Assembly: GCF_003050905.1 (NCBI RefSeq)
Contig: NZ_QAOT01000021.1
Reading direction: 5' to 3' (one strand)
From: Cereibacter_A azotoformans
GTDB lineage: Bacteria; Pseudomonadota; Alphaproteobacteria; Rhodobacterales; Rhodobacteraceae
Length of the DNA stretch: 64,000 bases
Shown here: piece by piece, positions 25,708-34,446 of the stretch
Position numbering within the stretch: position 1 is the stretch's first letter
Layout of the letters: every line of letters begins with the position of its first letter
Made by a program: the position numbers and the translations under genes
Notes under the pieces: generated by a model
Databases searched by the model: none
The model's input: the letters and a program-made list of their open reading frames with translations, nothing else
Told to the model about the DNA's origin: nothing

Positions 25708-26277
25708 TTACTCGTCCTGCGAGGCGGCGCCGATCTCGTCGAACAGTTCGGCGATCTCGAAGTCGGCCGCGGCTTCCGCCTCGGCGGCAAGCTCCTGGAT
25801 CGACTTGCCCGACGCCTGCAGCTCGGCTTCTTCCGGCGAGCGAGCCACGTTCAGCGTGATCTTGACCGCGACTTCCGGGTGCAGCGTCACGGTGACGGTG
25901 TGCAGGCCCAGTTCCTTGATCGGACGATCGAGGACGACCTGGCCGCGGTCCACGGTGAAGCCGGCCTCGGTGGCGGCATCGGCCGCGTCACGGGTGGTGA
26001 CCGAGCCGTAAAGCGCGCCGGCGTCCGAGGCCGAGCGGATCACGACGAAGCTCTGGCCGTCGAGTTTCTCGGCGACGGCGGCGGCCTCTTTCTTGGTCTC
26101 GAGGTTCTGCGCTTCGAGCTGGGCCTTGCGGGCCTCGAACGACTTGATGTTCGACTCGTTGGCGCGCAGCGCCTTGCCCTGCGGCAGCAGGTAGTTGCGG
26201 GCGTAACCGTCCTTGACGTTCACGACCTCGCCCATCTGGCCAAGCTTGGCCACACGCTGGAGAAGGATGACTTGCAT
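25708..26277 (-). CDS. rplI: 50S ribosomal protein L9
   Basis: A 189-residue L9. The N-terminal rRNA-binding domain starts MQVILLQRVAKLGQMGEVV, followed by the KDGYARNYLLPQGKA signature, a long connecting helix and the C-terminal domain. The C-terminal tail is longer and more acidic than in E. coli L9 (149 residues), as usual in alphaproteobacteria. Third gene of the S6-S18-L9 operon, 10 bp after rpsR. Confidence 0.97.
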   Translation of the reverse strand: MQVILLQRVAKLGQMGEVVNVKDGYARNYLLPQGKALRANESNIKSFEARKAQLEAQNLETKKEAAAVAEKLDGQSFVVIRSASDAGALYGSVTTRDAADAATEAGFTVDRGQVVLDRPIKELGLHTVTVTLHPEVAVKITLNVARSPEEAELQASGKSIQELAAEAEAAADFEIAELFDEIGAASQDE

Positions 26278-26287
26278 GTTCAGCTCC

Positions 26288-26515
26288 TCACTTCACGGCG
26301 TAGGGGAGCAGGGCGAGGAAACGCGCACGCTTGATGGCGGCGGCGAGTTCACGCTGCTTCTTGGCCGAGACGGCGGTGATGCGCGAGGGCACGATCTTGC
26401 CGCGCTCGGAAATGTAGCGCTGCAGCAGACGGGTGTCCTTGTAGTCGATCGCGGGAGCATTGTCGCCCGAGAAGGGGCAGACTTTGCGGCGACGGAAGAA
26501 GGGTTTGTTGGCCAT
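26288..26515 (-). CDS. rpsR: 30S ribosomal protein S18
   Basis: A 75-residue S18 with the conserved core IDYKDTRLLQRYISERGKI (in parts) and PSRITAVSAKKQRELAAAIKRAR. It binds S6 on the platform of the 30S subunit. It sits 20 bp after rpsF and 10 bp before rplI in the usual order. Confidence 0.98.
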   Translation of the reverse strand: MANKPFFRRRKVCPFSGDNAPAIDYKDTRLLQRYISERGKIVPSRITAVSAKKQRELAAAIKRARFLALLPYAVK

Positions 26516-26535
26516 GTGATCTCTCCTCTGCCCGA

Positions 26536-26934
26536 TCAGCGACGGAAGCCGCCGCGCTCGCCGCGGTCACCGCGGTCGGGACGGTCGCCCCGGTCGCCGC
26601 GCTCGCGCTCGTCGCGCTTCTGCATCTGGATCGAGGGGCCCTCGGCGTGCTTGTCCACCTTGATGGTGAGGACGCGCATCACGTCGTCATGGAGGCGCAT
26701 CAGGCGCTCCATCTCCTGCACGGCCGCCGAGGGGGCGTCCGACTTCAGGAAGGCATAGTGGCCCTTGCGGTTCTTGTTGATCTTGTAGGCCATCGTCTTG
26801 ACGCCCCAGTATTCGCGATCCACGACCTTGCCGCCGTTGTCCGCGAGGACCGTCGAGAAATGTTCGATGAGGCCTTCGGCCTGCGCGTTGGAAAGATCCT
26901 GACGCGAGATGAAGACATGCTCGTAGAGAGGCAT
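26536..26934 (-). CDS. rpsF: 30S ribosomal protein S6
   Basis: A 132-residue S6. MPLYEHVFISRQDLS opens the ferredoxin-like domain, and YWGVKTMAYKINKNRKGHY is the signature region. The C-terminal tail is an Arg/Asp/Gly repeat (RGDRGDRPDRGDRGERGG) predicted to be disordered, a common extension in alphaproteobacteria. First gene of the operon, with a promoter about 105 bp upstream. Confidence 0.98.
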   Translation of the reverse strand: MPLYEHVFISRQDLSNAQAEGLIEHFSTVLADNGGKVVDREYWGVKTMAYKINKNRKGHYAFLKSDAPSAAVQEMERLMRLHDDVMRVLTIKVDKHAEGPSIQMQKRDERERGDRGDRPDRGDRGERGGFRR

Positions 26935-27038
26935 GCGGTCTCCAGTTCTGTCGGGCGCATTTCATAGGTCGAGCCTTGCCTTCCGCGGCCCGTCCACGAG
27001 AGTCTGCGCCGGTTCGCATGAGTGCGGAAGGATGCGGC

Positions 27039-27066
27039 CTTATAGCGGTCTTTGCGCCGGACGCAA
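27039..27066 (-). promoter_or_regulatory. probable promoter of rpsF-rpsR-rplI
   Basis: On the minus strand TTGCGT (27061-27066) is separated by 16 bp from TATAAG (27039-27044). It is the best sigma-70-like pair in the gap between tRNA-Cys and rpsF. Confidence 0.45.
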
Positions 27067-27129
27067 GCGCCAAGGCTGCACAGAGCCCCTTGACCTCCCC
27101 GGCGCAAGCCACTACACGAAACGCGCTCC

Positions 27130-27203
27130 GGCGGGTTGGCGGAGAGGTTACGCAGCGGATTGCAAATCCGTGAAGACCGGTTCGATTCCGGTACCCGCCT
27201 CCA
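27130..27203 (+). tRNA. tRNA-Cys (anticodon GCA)
   Basis: A 74-base tRNA with acceptor arm GGCGGGT / ACCCGCC, discriminator T (U, the cysteine identity base) and an encoded CCA. The anticodon stem-loop CGGATTGCAAATCCG contains GCA. It is divergent from the ribosomal-protein operon. Confidence 0.96.
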
Positions 27204-27519
27204 TGATATTTCCTGCCGCGCAGTCACGGGATTGTGAGTGGGGCACATGCCGCCCATCCTGCTGATCCGCGGCCGGGATCGGGCGGGCGAGGTGCACGAA
27301 GCACGACGGGAACCTACGAGACTGGTCCGTCCCGTCAGCCGTGGTCCCAAGGCGATCTTCAGAATTCCGACAGGCCCCCCCCGGCCGAGCCAGCCCTGCG
27401 GCCGGTGGAGTTGGCGGCGAACACAGGCATCCGCGGCCGGGGGCGGTTTCCGGTGGGAACGGGATGCTCGGCCGTCTCTCACACTGCGCCCACGGCCTCG
27501 AGCGCCGAAACTACCAGTT
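27204..27519. other. intergenic region, nothing recognised
   Basis: About 315 bp between tRNA-Cys and the 3' end of kdtA. No open frame has a ribosome-binding sequence or protein-like character, and no hairpin with a T-tract was seen. A short C-run (CCCCCCCC near 27376) is the only notable feature. Confidence 0.4.
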
Positions 27520-28743
27520 CTACGGCCTCGACGTGAGGCGGGCGAGGGCCGAGAGGATCGGTTCGGGATCGGCCGAGCGTGGCAGCCGACGGGCGGCCGC
27601 GGTCAGGGCCTCCTGCTGCTCGGGCCCGAGGTCGGCGAGCGTCGCTGCAAGCTCGACCGGACCGGCGACGAAGAGGGCCGCACCCATCCTGTCGAGGGTG
27701 GCGAAGATCTCGGCAAAATTGTGGACGGACGGGCCGTGGATGAGGGCGGAGCCCGCCTCCATCGGCTCGAAGGGCGTGTGGCCTCCGCGGGGGGCCAGTG
27801 TGCCGCCGATGAAGGTCGTTCCACAGAGCCGATACCAGAGCGCCATCTCGCCCAGCGTGTCCGCGACATAGACCGGCGCATCCGGGGGCTCGCCGCGCGA
27901 GCGGAGGCTGGCCCGCAGGCCACGGGCGGAGGCGAGCCCGGCGATCTCGGGGCCTCTCCGGGGGTGCCGGGGCGCGATCACGAGCAGATCGAAGAGGTGG
28001 CGGGCGGCGAGAAAGGCGTCGAGCACCGGCTCGTCCTCGCCCTCGTGGGTCGAGGCGGCCAGCAGGCAGCGCGCGCGCGGCGGCGCGGGAAAGGGGGGCT
28101 CGACCGCGGCGGGGCGCACGCCGGCCTTGAGCACGAGCCGCGGCCCCAACCGCTCGCGCGGCAGGCCCGCCGCGACGAACCGTCGCTCCGACTCCTCGTC
28201 CTGTGCCGAGAGCCAGTCGATCCGGGCGAGCGTCCGCCGCAGGAGGGCGGGGGCCACGCGCCGCCAGTTGCGCGCCGAACCCTCCGACAGACGCGCCCCG
28301 ATGGCCAGCACCGGGATGCCACCGGCGGCGCAGCTTGCGATCCGCTCGGGCCAGAGCTCGTTCTCGAGCACGAGGAGCGCGCGTGGCTGCCACCGCGCCA
28401 GAAAGCGCCGGGTGGCGCCCAGCGTGTCCCAGGGAGCGAGAACGGCCTCGGTTCGCGGGATGCCCCAGCCCCGGACCATCTGCCGGGCTGTCGGATTGTT
28501 GCAGGAAATCAGTATCCTGAGCGACGGGTCGCGCGCCAGGATCTCCTCGACCAGCCAGCGTGCCGAGGTGATCTCGCCATTGCTGGCGCCGTGCAGCCAG
28601 AGCGGCCGGTCCCGGCTGCCGCCGCGCAGCGCGAGCCGCTCCGCGATCTCGCCCCCGACGGCCCTTCCGCGCAGCCGTCGCCAGCCCGCGCCCATCAGCA
28701 GGAACGGCAGGAGCAGCATCAGGATGAGACGGTAGAAGGTCAC
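27520..28743 (-). CDS. kdtA: 3-deoxy-D-manno-octulosonic acid (Kdo) transferase
   Basis: A 407-residue inner-membrane glycosyltransferase that adds Kdo to lipid A. An N-terminal membrane anchor (FYRLILMLLLPFLLMG) precedes the GT-B fold. The family's LHGASNGEI (catalytic Glu), ENELWPERI and APRHPRRG segments are present, with FIGGTLAPRGGHTPFEPMEAG (in parts) near the C-terminus. A GTG start at 28743 is chosen because AAGGAAAGGG lies just upstream and the hydrophobic anchor then begins at once. Variant residues (ASNGE for ASVGE) are mild. Single gene, divergent from ccp. Confidence 0.9.
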   Translation of the reverse strand: MTFYRLILMLLLPFLLMGAGWRRLRGRAVGGEIAERLALRGGSRDRPLWLHGASNGEITSARWLVEEILARDPSLRILISCNNPTARQMVRGWGIPRTEAVLAPWDTLGATRRFLARWQPRALLVLENELWPERIASCAAGGIPVLAIGARLSEGSARNWRRVAPALLRRTLARIDWLSAQDEESERRFVAAGLPRERLGPRLVLKAGVRPAAVEPPFPAPPRARCLLAASTHEGEDEPVLDAFLAARHLFDLLVIAPRHPRRGPEIAGLASARGLRASLRSRGEPPDAPVYVADTLGEMALWYRLCGTTFIGGTLAPRGGHTPFEPMEAGSALIHGPSVHNFAEIFATLDRMGAALFVAGPVELAATLADLGPEQQEALTAAARRLPRSADPEPILSALARLTSRP

Positions 28744-28835
28744 GCGGGAGCCCTTTCCTTGCCGCGCCTTGTGGCCCCGGACCCATCCGGAAGCAAGCGG
28801 CACATCCGAAGTCGTACGACACTGGCATATTAGAA

Positions 28836-28849
28836 TTGATCTAAATCAA
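28836..28849. promoter_or_regulatory. FNR/FnrL box upstream of ccp
   Basis: TTGAT-CTAA-ATCAA is a perfect match to the FNR consensus (TTGAT N4 ATCAA), centred about 70 bp upstream of the ccp start codon. It implies activation under low oxygen by an FnrL-type regulator. Confidence 0.85.
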
Positions 28850-28912
28850 GGAAAGCTCGCTTGCTCCGGTTAGCCTGCGATCAGCGCGTAAACGATTGCA
28901 CAGGAGACCCCC

Positions 28913-29956
28913 ATGCGCCTGATCCTCACCGCACTGATCGCGACCACGGCGCTTGCCGGCGCGGCACAGGCCGACGTCCTCCGGGACAAGGCGCTGGAAT
29001 ATTTCGCCCCGCTGCCCTCGACGGTCCCGGCCGTGAAGGGCAACCGGATCACCCCCGAGAAGATCGAGCTCGGCAAGGCGCTCTTCTTCGATCCGCGGCT
29101 CTCGGCTTCGGGTGTGTTCTCCTGCTACTCCTGCCACAACCTGACGACGGGCGGCGACGACAACATGGAAACCTCGGTCGGCCACGGCTGGCAGAAGGGC
29201 CCGCGGAACTCGCCCACCGTGCTCAACGCGGTGCTGAACGAGGCGCAATTCTGGGACGGCCGCGCCGAGGACCTGAAGGCGCAGGCCAAGGGCCCTGTGC
29301 AGGCGGGTGTCGAGATGGCCAACACGCCGGAGCAGGTCGAACGGACGCTCCGCTCGATGCCGCAATATGTGGAGTGGTTCAGCGGAGCCTTCCCCGACGA
29401 AGCCGAGCCGACCAACTTCGACAACATGGCCATGGCGATCGAGGCCTTTGAAGCGACGCTGATCACGCCGGCGCCGTTCGATGCCTTCCTGAACGGCGAC
29501 GACGAGGCACTGACGGCCGAACAACGCGCAGGGCTCGAGCTTTTCATCGACAAGGGTTGCTCGACCTGTCACTCGGGCGTGAACGTGGGCGGGCATGGCT
29601 ACTATCCGTTCGGCCTGATCGAGAAGCCCGGCGCCGACATTCTGCCCGAAGGCGACAAGGGCCGCTTTGCCGTCACGGCGACGGTGGATGACGAATATGT
29701 CTTCCGTGCCGCTCCGCTGCGCAACGTAGGGGTGACCGCCCCCTACTTCCACTCGGGCAAGGTCTGGGATCTGAAGACGGCCGTCACGATCATGGCCGAG
29801 AGCCAGCTTGGCGAGACCATGACGGATGAGGAAGTCGGTCATGTCGTGGCCTTCCTTGACAGCCTGACCGGCACCATGCCGACCGTGACGACCCCCGTGC
29901 TGCCGCCGGAAACCGCCAGCACGCCGCGCCCGACCGCGGAAGTGAAGGTGGATTGA
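28913..29956 (+). CDS. ccpA: di-haem cytochrome c peroxidase
   Basis: A 347-residue periplasmic peroxidase reducing H2O2 with electrons from cytochrome c. A signal peptide (1-20, ending AQA) precedes two haem c motifs: CYSCH (71-75, peroxidatic haem) and CSTCH (216-220, electron-transfer haem). The substrate-site region FWDGRAEDLKAQA (near 113) and the APYFHSGK segment with its Met/His ligand region match the family. The C-terminal tail is Pro/Thr-rich. A perfect FNR box lies upstream, fitting micro-oxic induction. A terminator follows. Confidence 0.95.
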   Translation: MRLILTALIATTALAGAAQADVLRDKALEYFAPLPSTVPAVKGNRITPEKIELGKALFFDPRLSASGVFSCYSCHNLTTGGDDNMETSVGHGWQKGPRNSPTVLNAVLNEAQFWDGRAEDLKAQAKGPVQAGVEMANTPEQVERTLRSMPQYVEWFSGAFPDEAEPTNFDNMAMAIEAFEATLITPAPFDAFLNGDDEALTAEQRAGLELFIDKGCSTCHSGVNVGGHGYYPFGLIEKPGADILPEGDKGRFAVTATVDDEYVFRAAPLRNVGVTAPYFHSGKVWDLKTAVTIMAESQLGETMTDEEVGHVVAFLDSLTGTMPTVTTPVLPPETASTPRPTAEVKVD

Positions 29957-29997
29957 CGGCGCGCCGGGCGGGCGTCCAGCCGGTCACACGGAACGGG

Positions 29998-30027
29998 GGG
30001 CGGCCTTGGGGCCGCCCTCTCTTGTTT
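29998..30027 (+). terminator. rho-independent terminator of ccp
   Basis: GGGCGGCC (29998-30005) and GGCCGCCC (30010-30017) pair around loop TTGG and are followed by the T-rich TCTCTTGTTT. Confidence 0.75.
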
Positions 30028-30058
30028 CCGCGGTTTCCAGCGCCGCGACTGGGCGGGC

Positions 30059-31078
30059 CTATTTCTGAAGCTCGGTCCAGATCGCGGTGATGTATTCCTG
30101 CGCCTTCGGCCCGCAGGCCGGCAGGAACACGCCCTTGTCGGCGAACTCGTCCGGGATCACCACTTCGGGCGCCGTCTTCATGTCCTCGGGCAGGAACTCT
30201 TCGGCCCCGCTGACACCGGGCGAATAGCGCGCAAAGGCCGAGATCAGCGCCGCATTCTCCGGCTCGAGGATGAAGTTCAGGAACTGGTAAGCCTCTTCGA
30301 CATTGCGGGCATCGCGCAGCAGCGCCGCCGAGTCCATGAAGGTGATGAAGCCCTCCCGGGGATAGCCATAGGCCACCTCGGGATTGGCGAGCCGCGCGCG
30401 CATCGACGAGCCGGACCAGTTCACCGAGGCCGCCCAGTCGTTGTTCGAGAGCTTTTCGGTGGCGCCGTAATCCATCGAGATCCAGTGCGGCTTGGCGGCA
30501 AGCAGCAGGTCGCGCGCCTTCTTGAGCACCTCGAGATCCTCGGTGCAGGGCTCGCCGCCGGCATACATCGTGGCCAGCGCCACCACATCGTTCATCTCGG
30601 GCACGACATTGACCTTGCCCTTCAGCTCGTCCGGCACCTCGAGCCAGACCGCCGACGTGTGGATGTCGCCCTTGTAGACGGCGGTATTGACCGAGATTGC
30701 GGTGGTGCCCCACTGCCATGGCACCGTATGGGTGCGGCCCGGATCCCACTCCACATCCTTCCATTCGGGGGCGATGTTGGCGTGGTTCGGGATCCTCGAC
30801 AGGTCCAGCTCGGTCAGGAGGCCCTTGTCGCGGAAGATGCCCACATAGTTGGCCGAGGGCACCACGAGGTCGAACCCGTGCCCGCCCGCCTCGATCTTGG
30901 CCAGCGCCGTGTCGTTGCTGTCGTAGTCGGTCACCGTGACCTTGATGCCGGTCTCCTGCTCGAACTTCGCCAGCAACTCGGCGCTCGTGTAGTTGCCCCA
31001 GTTGTAGAGGTTCAACTCGGCCGCCCCCGCGAGGCCGGTCGAGGCGAGGAGCAGGGCTGTGGCTGCGAGATGTGTCAT
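30059..31078 (-). CDS. polyamine-type ABC transporter, periplasmic binding protein
   Basis: A 339-residue PotD/PotF-like protein with a signal peptide (1-19, ending GAA). Mature signature segments are LNLYNWGNYTS, VTDYDSNDTALAKI and VPSANYVGIF; the ligand-pocket Trp/Asp residues of polyamine binders fall in VPWQWGTTAI and NDWAASVNWSG. It is the last gene of a four-gene leftward operon: ATPase, permease, permease, binding protein. It would capture putrescine or spermidine, though the precise ligand is inferred from family only. Confidence 0.9.
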   Translation of the reverse strand: MTHLAATALLLASTGLAGAAELNLYNWGNYTSAELLAKFEQETGIKVTVTDYDSNDTALAKIEAGGHGFDLVVPSANYVGIFRDKGLLTELDLSRIPNHANIAPEWKDVEWDPGRTHTVPWQWGTTAISVNTAVYKGDIHTSAVWLEVPDELKGKVNVVPEMNDVVALATMYAGGEPCTEDLEVLKKARDLLLAAKPHWISMDYGATEKLSNNDWAASVNWSGSSMRARLANPEVAYGYPREGFITFMDSAALLRDARNVEEAYQFLNFILEPENAALISAFARYSPGVSGAEEFLPEDMKTAPEVVIPDEFADKGVFLPACGPKAQEYITAIWTELQK

Positions 31079-31105
31079 CGGTCTCTCCTTGTTGGGTCGG
31101 CGGGT

Positions 31106-31906
31106 TCACCCCCGCTTTCGGGTGAGCAGGAAGAAGACGGTCAGCAGCGCCACGGTCAGCCCGAGAAGCGCGGTCGAGATCGCATTGACTTCGGGTGTGA
31201 TGGCCCGGCGCATCTGGCCCAGCATGTAGGTCGGCAATGTATCCTGCCCGGCCGATTTCACGAACTCGGTGATGACGACATCATCGAGCGAGATGACGAA
31301 GGCGAGCATCGCGCCCGCCACGATCCCCGGCGCCAGCAGGGGCAGGGTGACATGGCGGAACGTCTGCCAGGGGTTCGCATAGAGATCCGCCGCCGCCGTC
31401 TCGAGGCTGAGATCCATCCCCTCGAGCCGGGCCCGGATCGGCAGGTAGGCGAAGGGGATGCAGAAGGCGGAATGGGCGAGGATCAGGTAGCCGAGCCCCG
31501 CATAGCCCGTCGCGACCTTCACGCTGGCGAAGACGATCAGCAGCGCCACGGCGGTGACGATCTCGGGCACCATCAGCGGCTGGTTGATCGCGACATAGAT
31601 GAAGGTCTGCCCGCGGAAGGCGGCCCTTCGGGTGGTGCCGAGGGCCGCCATCGTGGCGACCGACGTCGCGATGACCGAAGCCGCCGAGGCGATCACCAGC
31701 GAGCGGGCGGTGGCCGACTGCACCTCGCGGTTGGCCCAGGCCGCCTCGTACCAGCGGAAGGAGAAGCCGCCCCAGACCGAGATCGCGTTCGCGTCGTTGA
31801 AGGAATAGGCCACCAGCGTGACGATCGGCGCATAGAGCGCGAGGAAGGCGAGCCCGGCCACGAATGTCACGCCGGGCAGGCTGGTCACGTCGAAGCTCCT
31901 ACCCAT
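31106..31906 (-). CDS. ABC transporter permease (PotC-like)
   Basis: A 266-residue permease with six membrane segments. The cytoplasmic EAA loop is EGMDLSLETAAADLYANPWQ, which docks with the ATPase. GGAGAG precedes the ATG at 31906, which lies ten codons inside the longest open frame and overlaps the upstream permease gene by 8 bp. It forms a heterodimer with the product of the upstream permease gene. Confidence 0.92.
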   Translation of the reverse strand: MGRSFDVTSLPGVTFVAGLAFLALYAPIVTLVAYSFNDANAISVWGGFSFRWYEAAWANREVQSATARSLVIASAASVIATSVATMAALGTTRRAAFRGQTFIYVAINQPLMVPEIVTAVALLIVFASVKVATGYAGLGYLILAHSAFCIPFAYLPIRARLEGMDLSLETAAADLYANPWQTFRHVTLPLLAPGIVAGAMLAFVISLDDVVITEFVKSAGQDTLPTYMLGQMRRAITPEVNAISTALLGLTVALLTVFFLLTRKRG

Positions 31907-32789
31907 GGCCGCTCTCCCGGCTTGCGGCGCGGACATAGATCAGAAGCGCCACCATCACGATGGCCAGCAGCAGCATCGAGAGCGCGGCCCCCAGCGGCCA
32001 GTTGCGGCCCTGCCCGAACTGCAGCTCGATGAAGTTGCCGATCATCATGTTCTTGCCGCCGCCCAGCACCCGCGGCGTGACATAGGCGCCGAGCGAGGGC
32101 ACGAAGACCAGGATCGAGCCCGCGACGATGCCGGGCCTGACCAGCGGCAGGATGATCCGGCGCAGCACCTGCCAGCGGCTGGCATAGAGGTCGTAGGCCG
32201 CCTCCAGCAGCCGCATGTCAAACCGGTCGATCGCGGCGAAAAGCGGCAGCACCATCAGCGGCAGATAGACGTAGGTCATGCCGATCAGCACCGCCGTGTC
32301 GGTGTAGAGGATCTGGATCGGCCGCCCGATCAGGCCCGCGCGGATCAGCAGCGTGTTCAGGATGCCCTCGTTGCGGATCACCTCGTTGATGGCGAAGGTG
32401 CGGATCAGCAGGTTGGTCCAGAACGGAATGGTGATGAGGAAGAGCCAGAGCGCCCGCCGGTTTGGCGGGCGCGTCGCGATGAACCAGGCGGTGGGGAAGC
32501 CCACGGCGAAGGTGATGGCCGTCGTCATCAAGGACAGCTTCACCGAGCGCCAGAAGATCGCGAGATGGGCGTCCGCAAGGCTGACCTCATCCGAGAAGAT
32601 GTCGCGGGTGAAGAACACCTCGAACCAGGCGTCGGACGAGAACTCCCAGATCACGCCGCCATACTGGCCCTTCACGAGGAAGCTGTAGATCAGCACCACC
32701 AGAAGAGGCCCTGAGGCCGCGAGGAAGAGGATCGCAAGCGCGGGCGCCGAAAGGAGCCAGCCGCTGCGCGCGCTGTCGCGGCGGGCCAT
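31899..32789 (-). CDS. ABC transporter permease (PotB-like)
   Basis: A 296-residue permease starting MARRDSARSGWLL, with six membrane segments and the EAA loop DMRLLEAAYDLYASRWQ. The start is one base after the ATPase stop codon, consistent with coupled translation. The large periplasmic loop (about 40-85) is typical of the PotB/PotH type. Confidence 0.92.
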   Translation of the reverse strand: MARRDSARSGWLLSAPALAILFLAASGPLLVVLIYSFLVKGQYGGVIWEFSSDAWFEVFFTRDIFSDEVSLADAHLAIFWRSVKLSLMTTAITFAVGFPTAWFIATRPPNRRALWLFLITIPFWTNLLIRTFAINEVIRNEGILNTLLIRAGLIGRPIQILYTDTAVLIGMTYVYLPLMVLPLFAAIDRFDMRLLEAAYDLYASRWQVLRRIILPLVRPGIVAGSILVFVPSLGAYVTPRVLGGGKNMMIGNFIELQFGQGRNWPLGAALSMLLLAIVMVALLIYVRAASRESGHG

Positions 32790-32790
32790 C

Positions 32791-33855
<1,065 letters not shown>

Positions 33856-34099
33856 GGAGGGCCTCCGTGCAGGTCTTCCTGCGAGGTTAGGCGGCGGCTC
33901 GGCGCGAAAGCAACCGTCGTGCTCGGAAATCGACCAAAGGGGCAGGAAGCTGCCTCGGCCGGGCCGCCGCGCGCACGCTTTCTGCGCAGCGTGTGAGCGA
34001 CGCTCCCGTGGCCTTCGGGGCGCACCGGACCGCAGCCGGAGGTGCCCGCGTCGATACGGAGCGGCGAGGATTGGCCTGCGGCCGCTGCACATGGCGCGC

Positions 34100-34127
34100 T
34101 TGACAGCGGCGACACTTGTCCTATTGA
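34100..34127 (+). promoter_or_regulatory. promoter of the btu operon
   Basis: TTGACA (34100-34105) and TATTGA (34122-34127) are separated by 16 bp, immediately upstream of the cobalamin riboswitch. Confidence 0.55.
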
Positions 34128-34129
34128 GA

Positions 34130-34308
34130 AACGGCTTCGGTTCCGGCGTCATGCCGGATGAAAAGGGAACGCGGTGAGGGGTGCCCCTCCAAATCCGCGG
34201 CTGCCCCCGCAACTGTAGGCGGCGAGCGACGACCGATCACGCCACTGGGGTTCCCCGGGAAGGCCGGTCCGAGCGAAGACCCGCGAGTCAGGAGACCTGC
34301 CGGAGCGA
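34130..34308 (+). ncRNA. cobalamin riboswitch
   Basis: The leader of btuB carries the conserved adenosylcobalamin aptamer blocks in order: GGGAACGCGGTGAGG, AAATCCGCGGCTGCCCCCGC followed by AACTGTA, GCCACTGGG, GGGAAGGCCGG, GAAGACCCGCGAGTCAGGAG and ACCTGCCGG. It should repress the cobalamin-uptake operon when cobalamin is plentiful. Boundaries are approximate. Confidence 0.95.
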
Positions 34309-34446
34309 TCACCCTTTCCTGCGCGCGGGGCGCGTGCGGGAGGCGGTCCAGCCGCTTCAGGTGACGCTTTCACCGTCGGCGGAGGGGCCTCCTTCCCACG
34401 ACATTGCGACAGAGGCAGCGTGCTGCCGGGAAGGAATGAAGACAAA

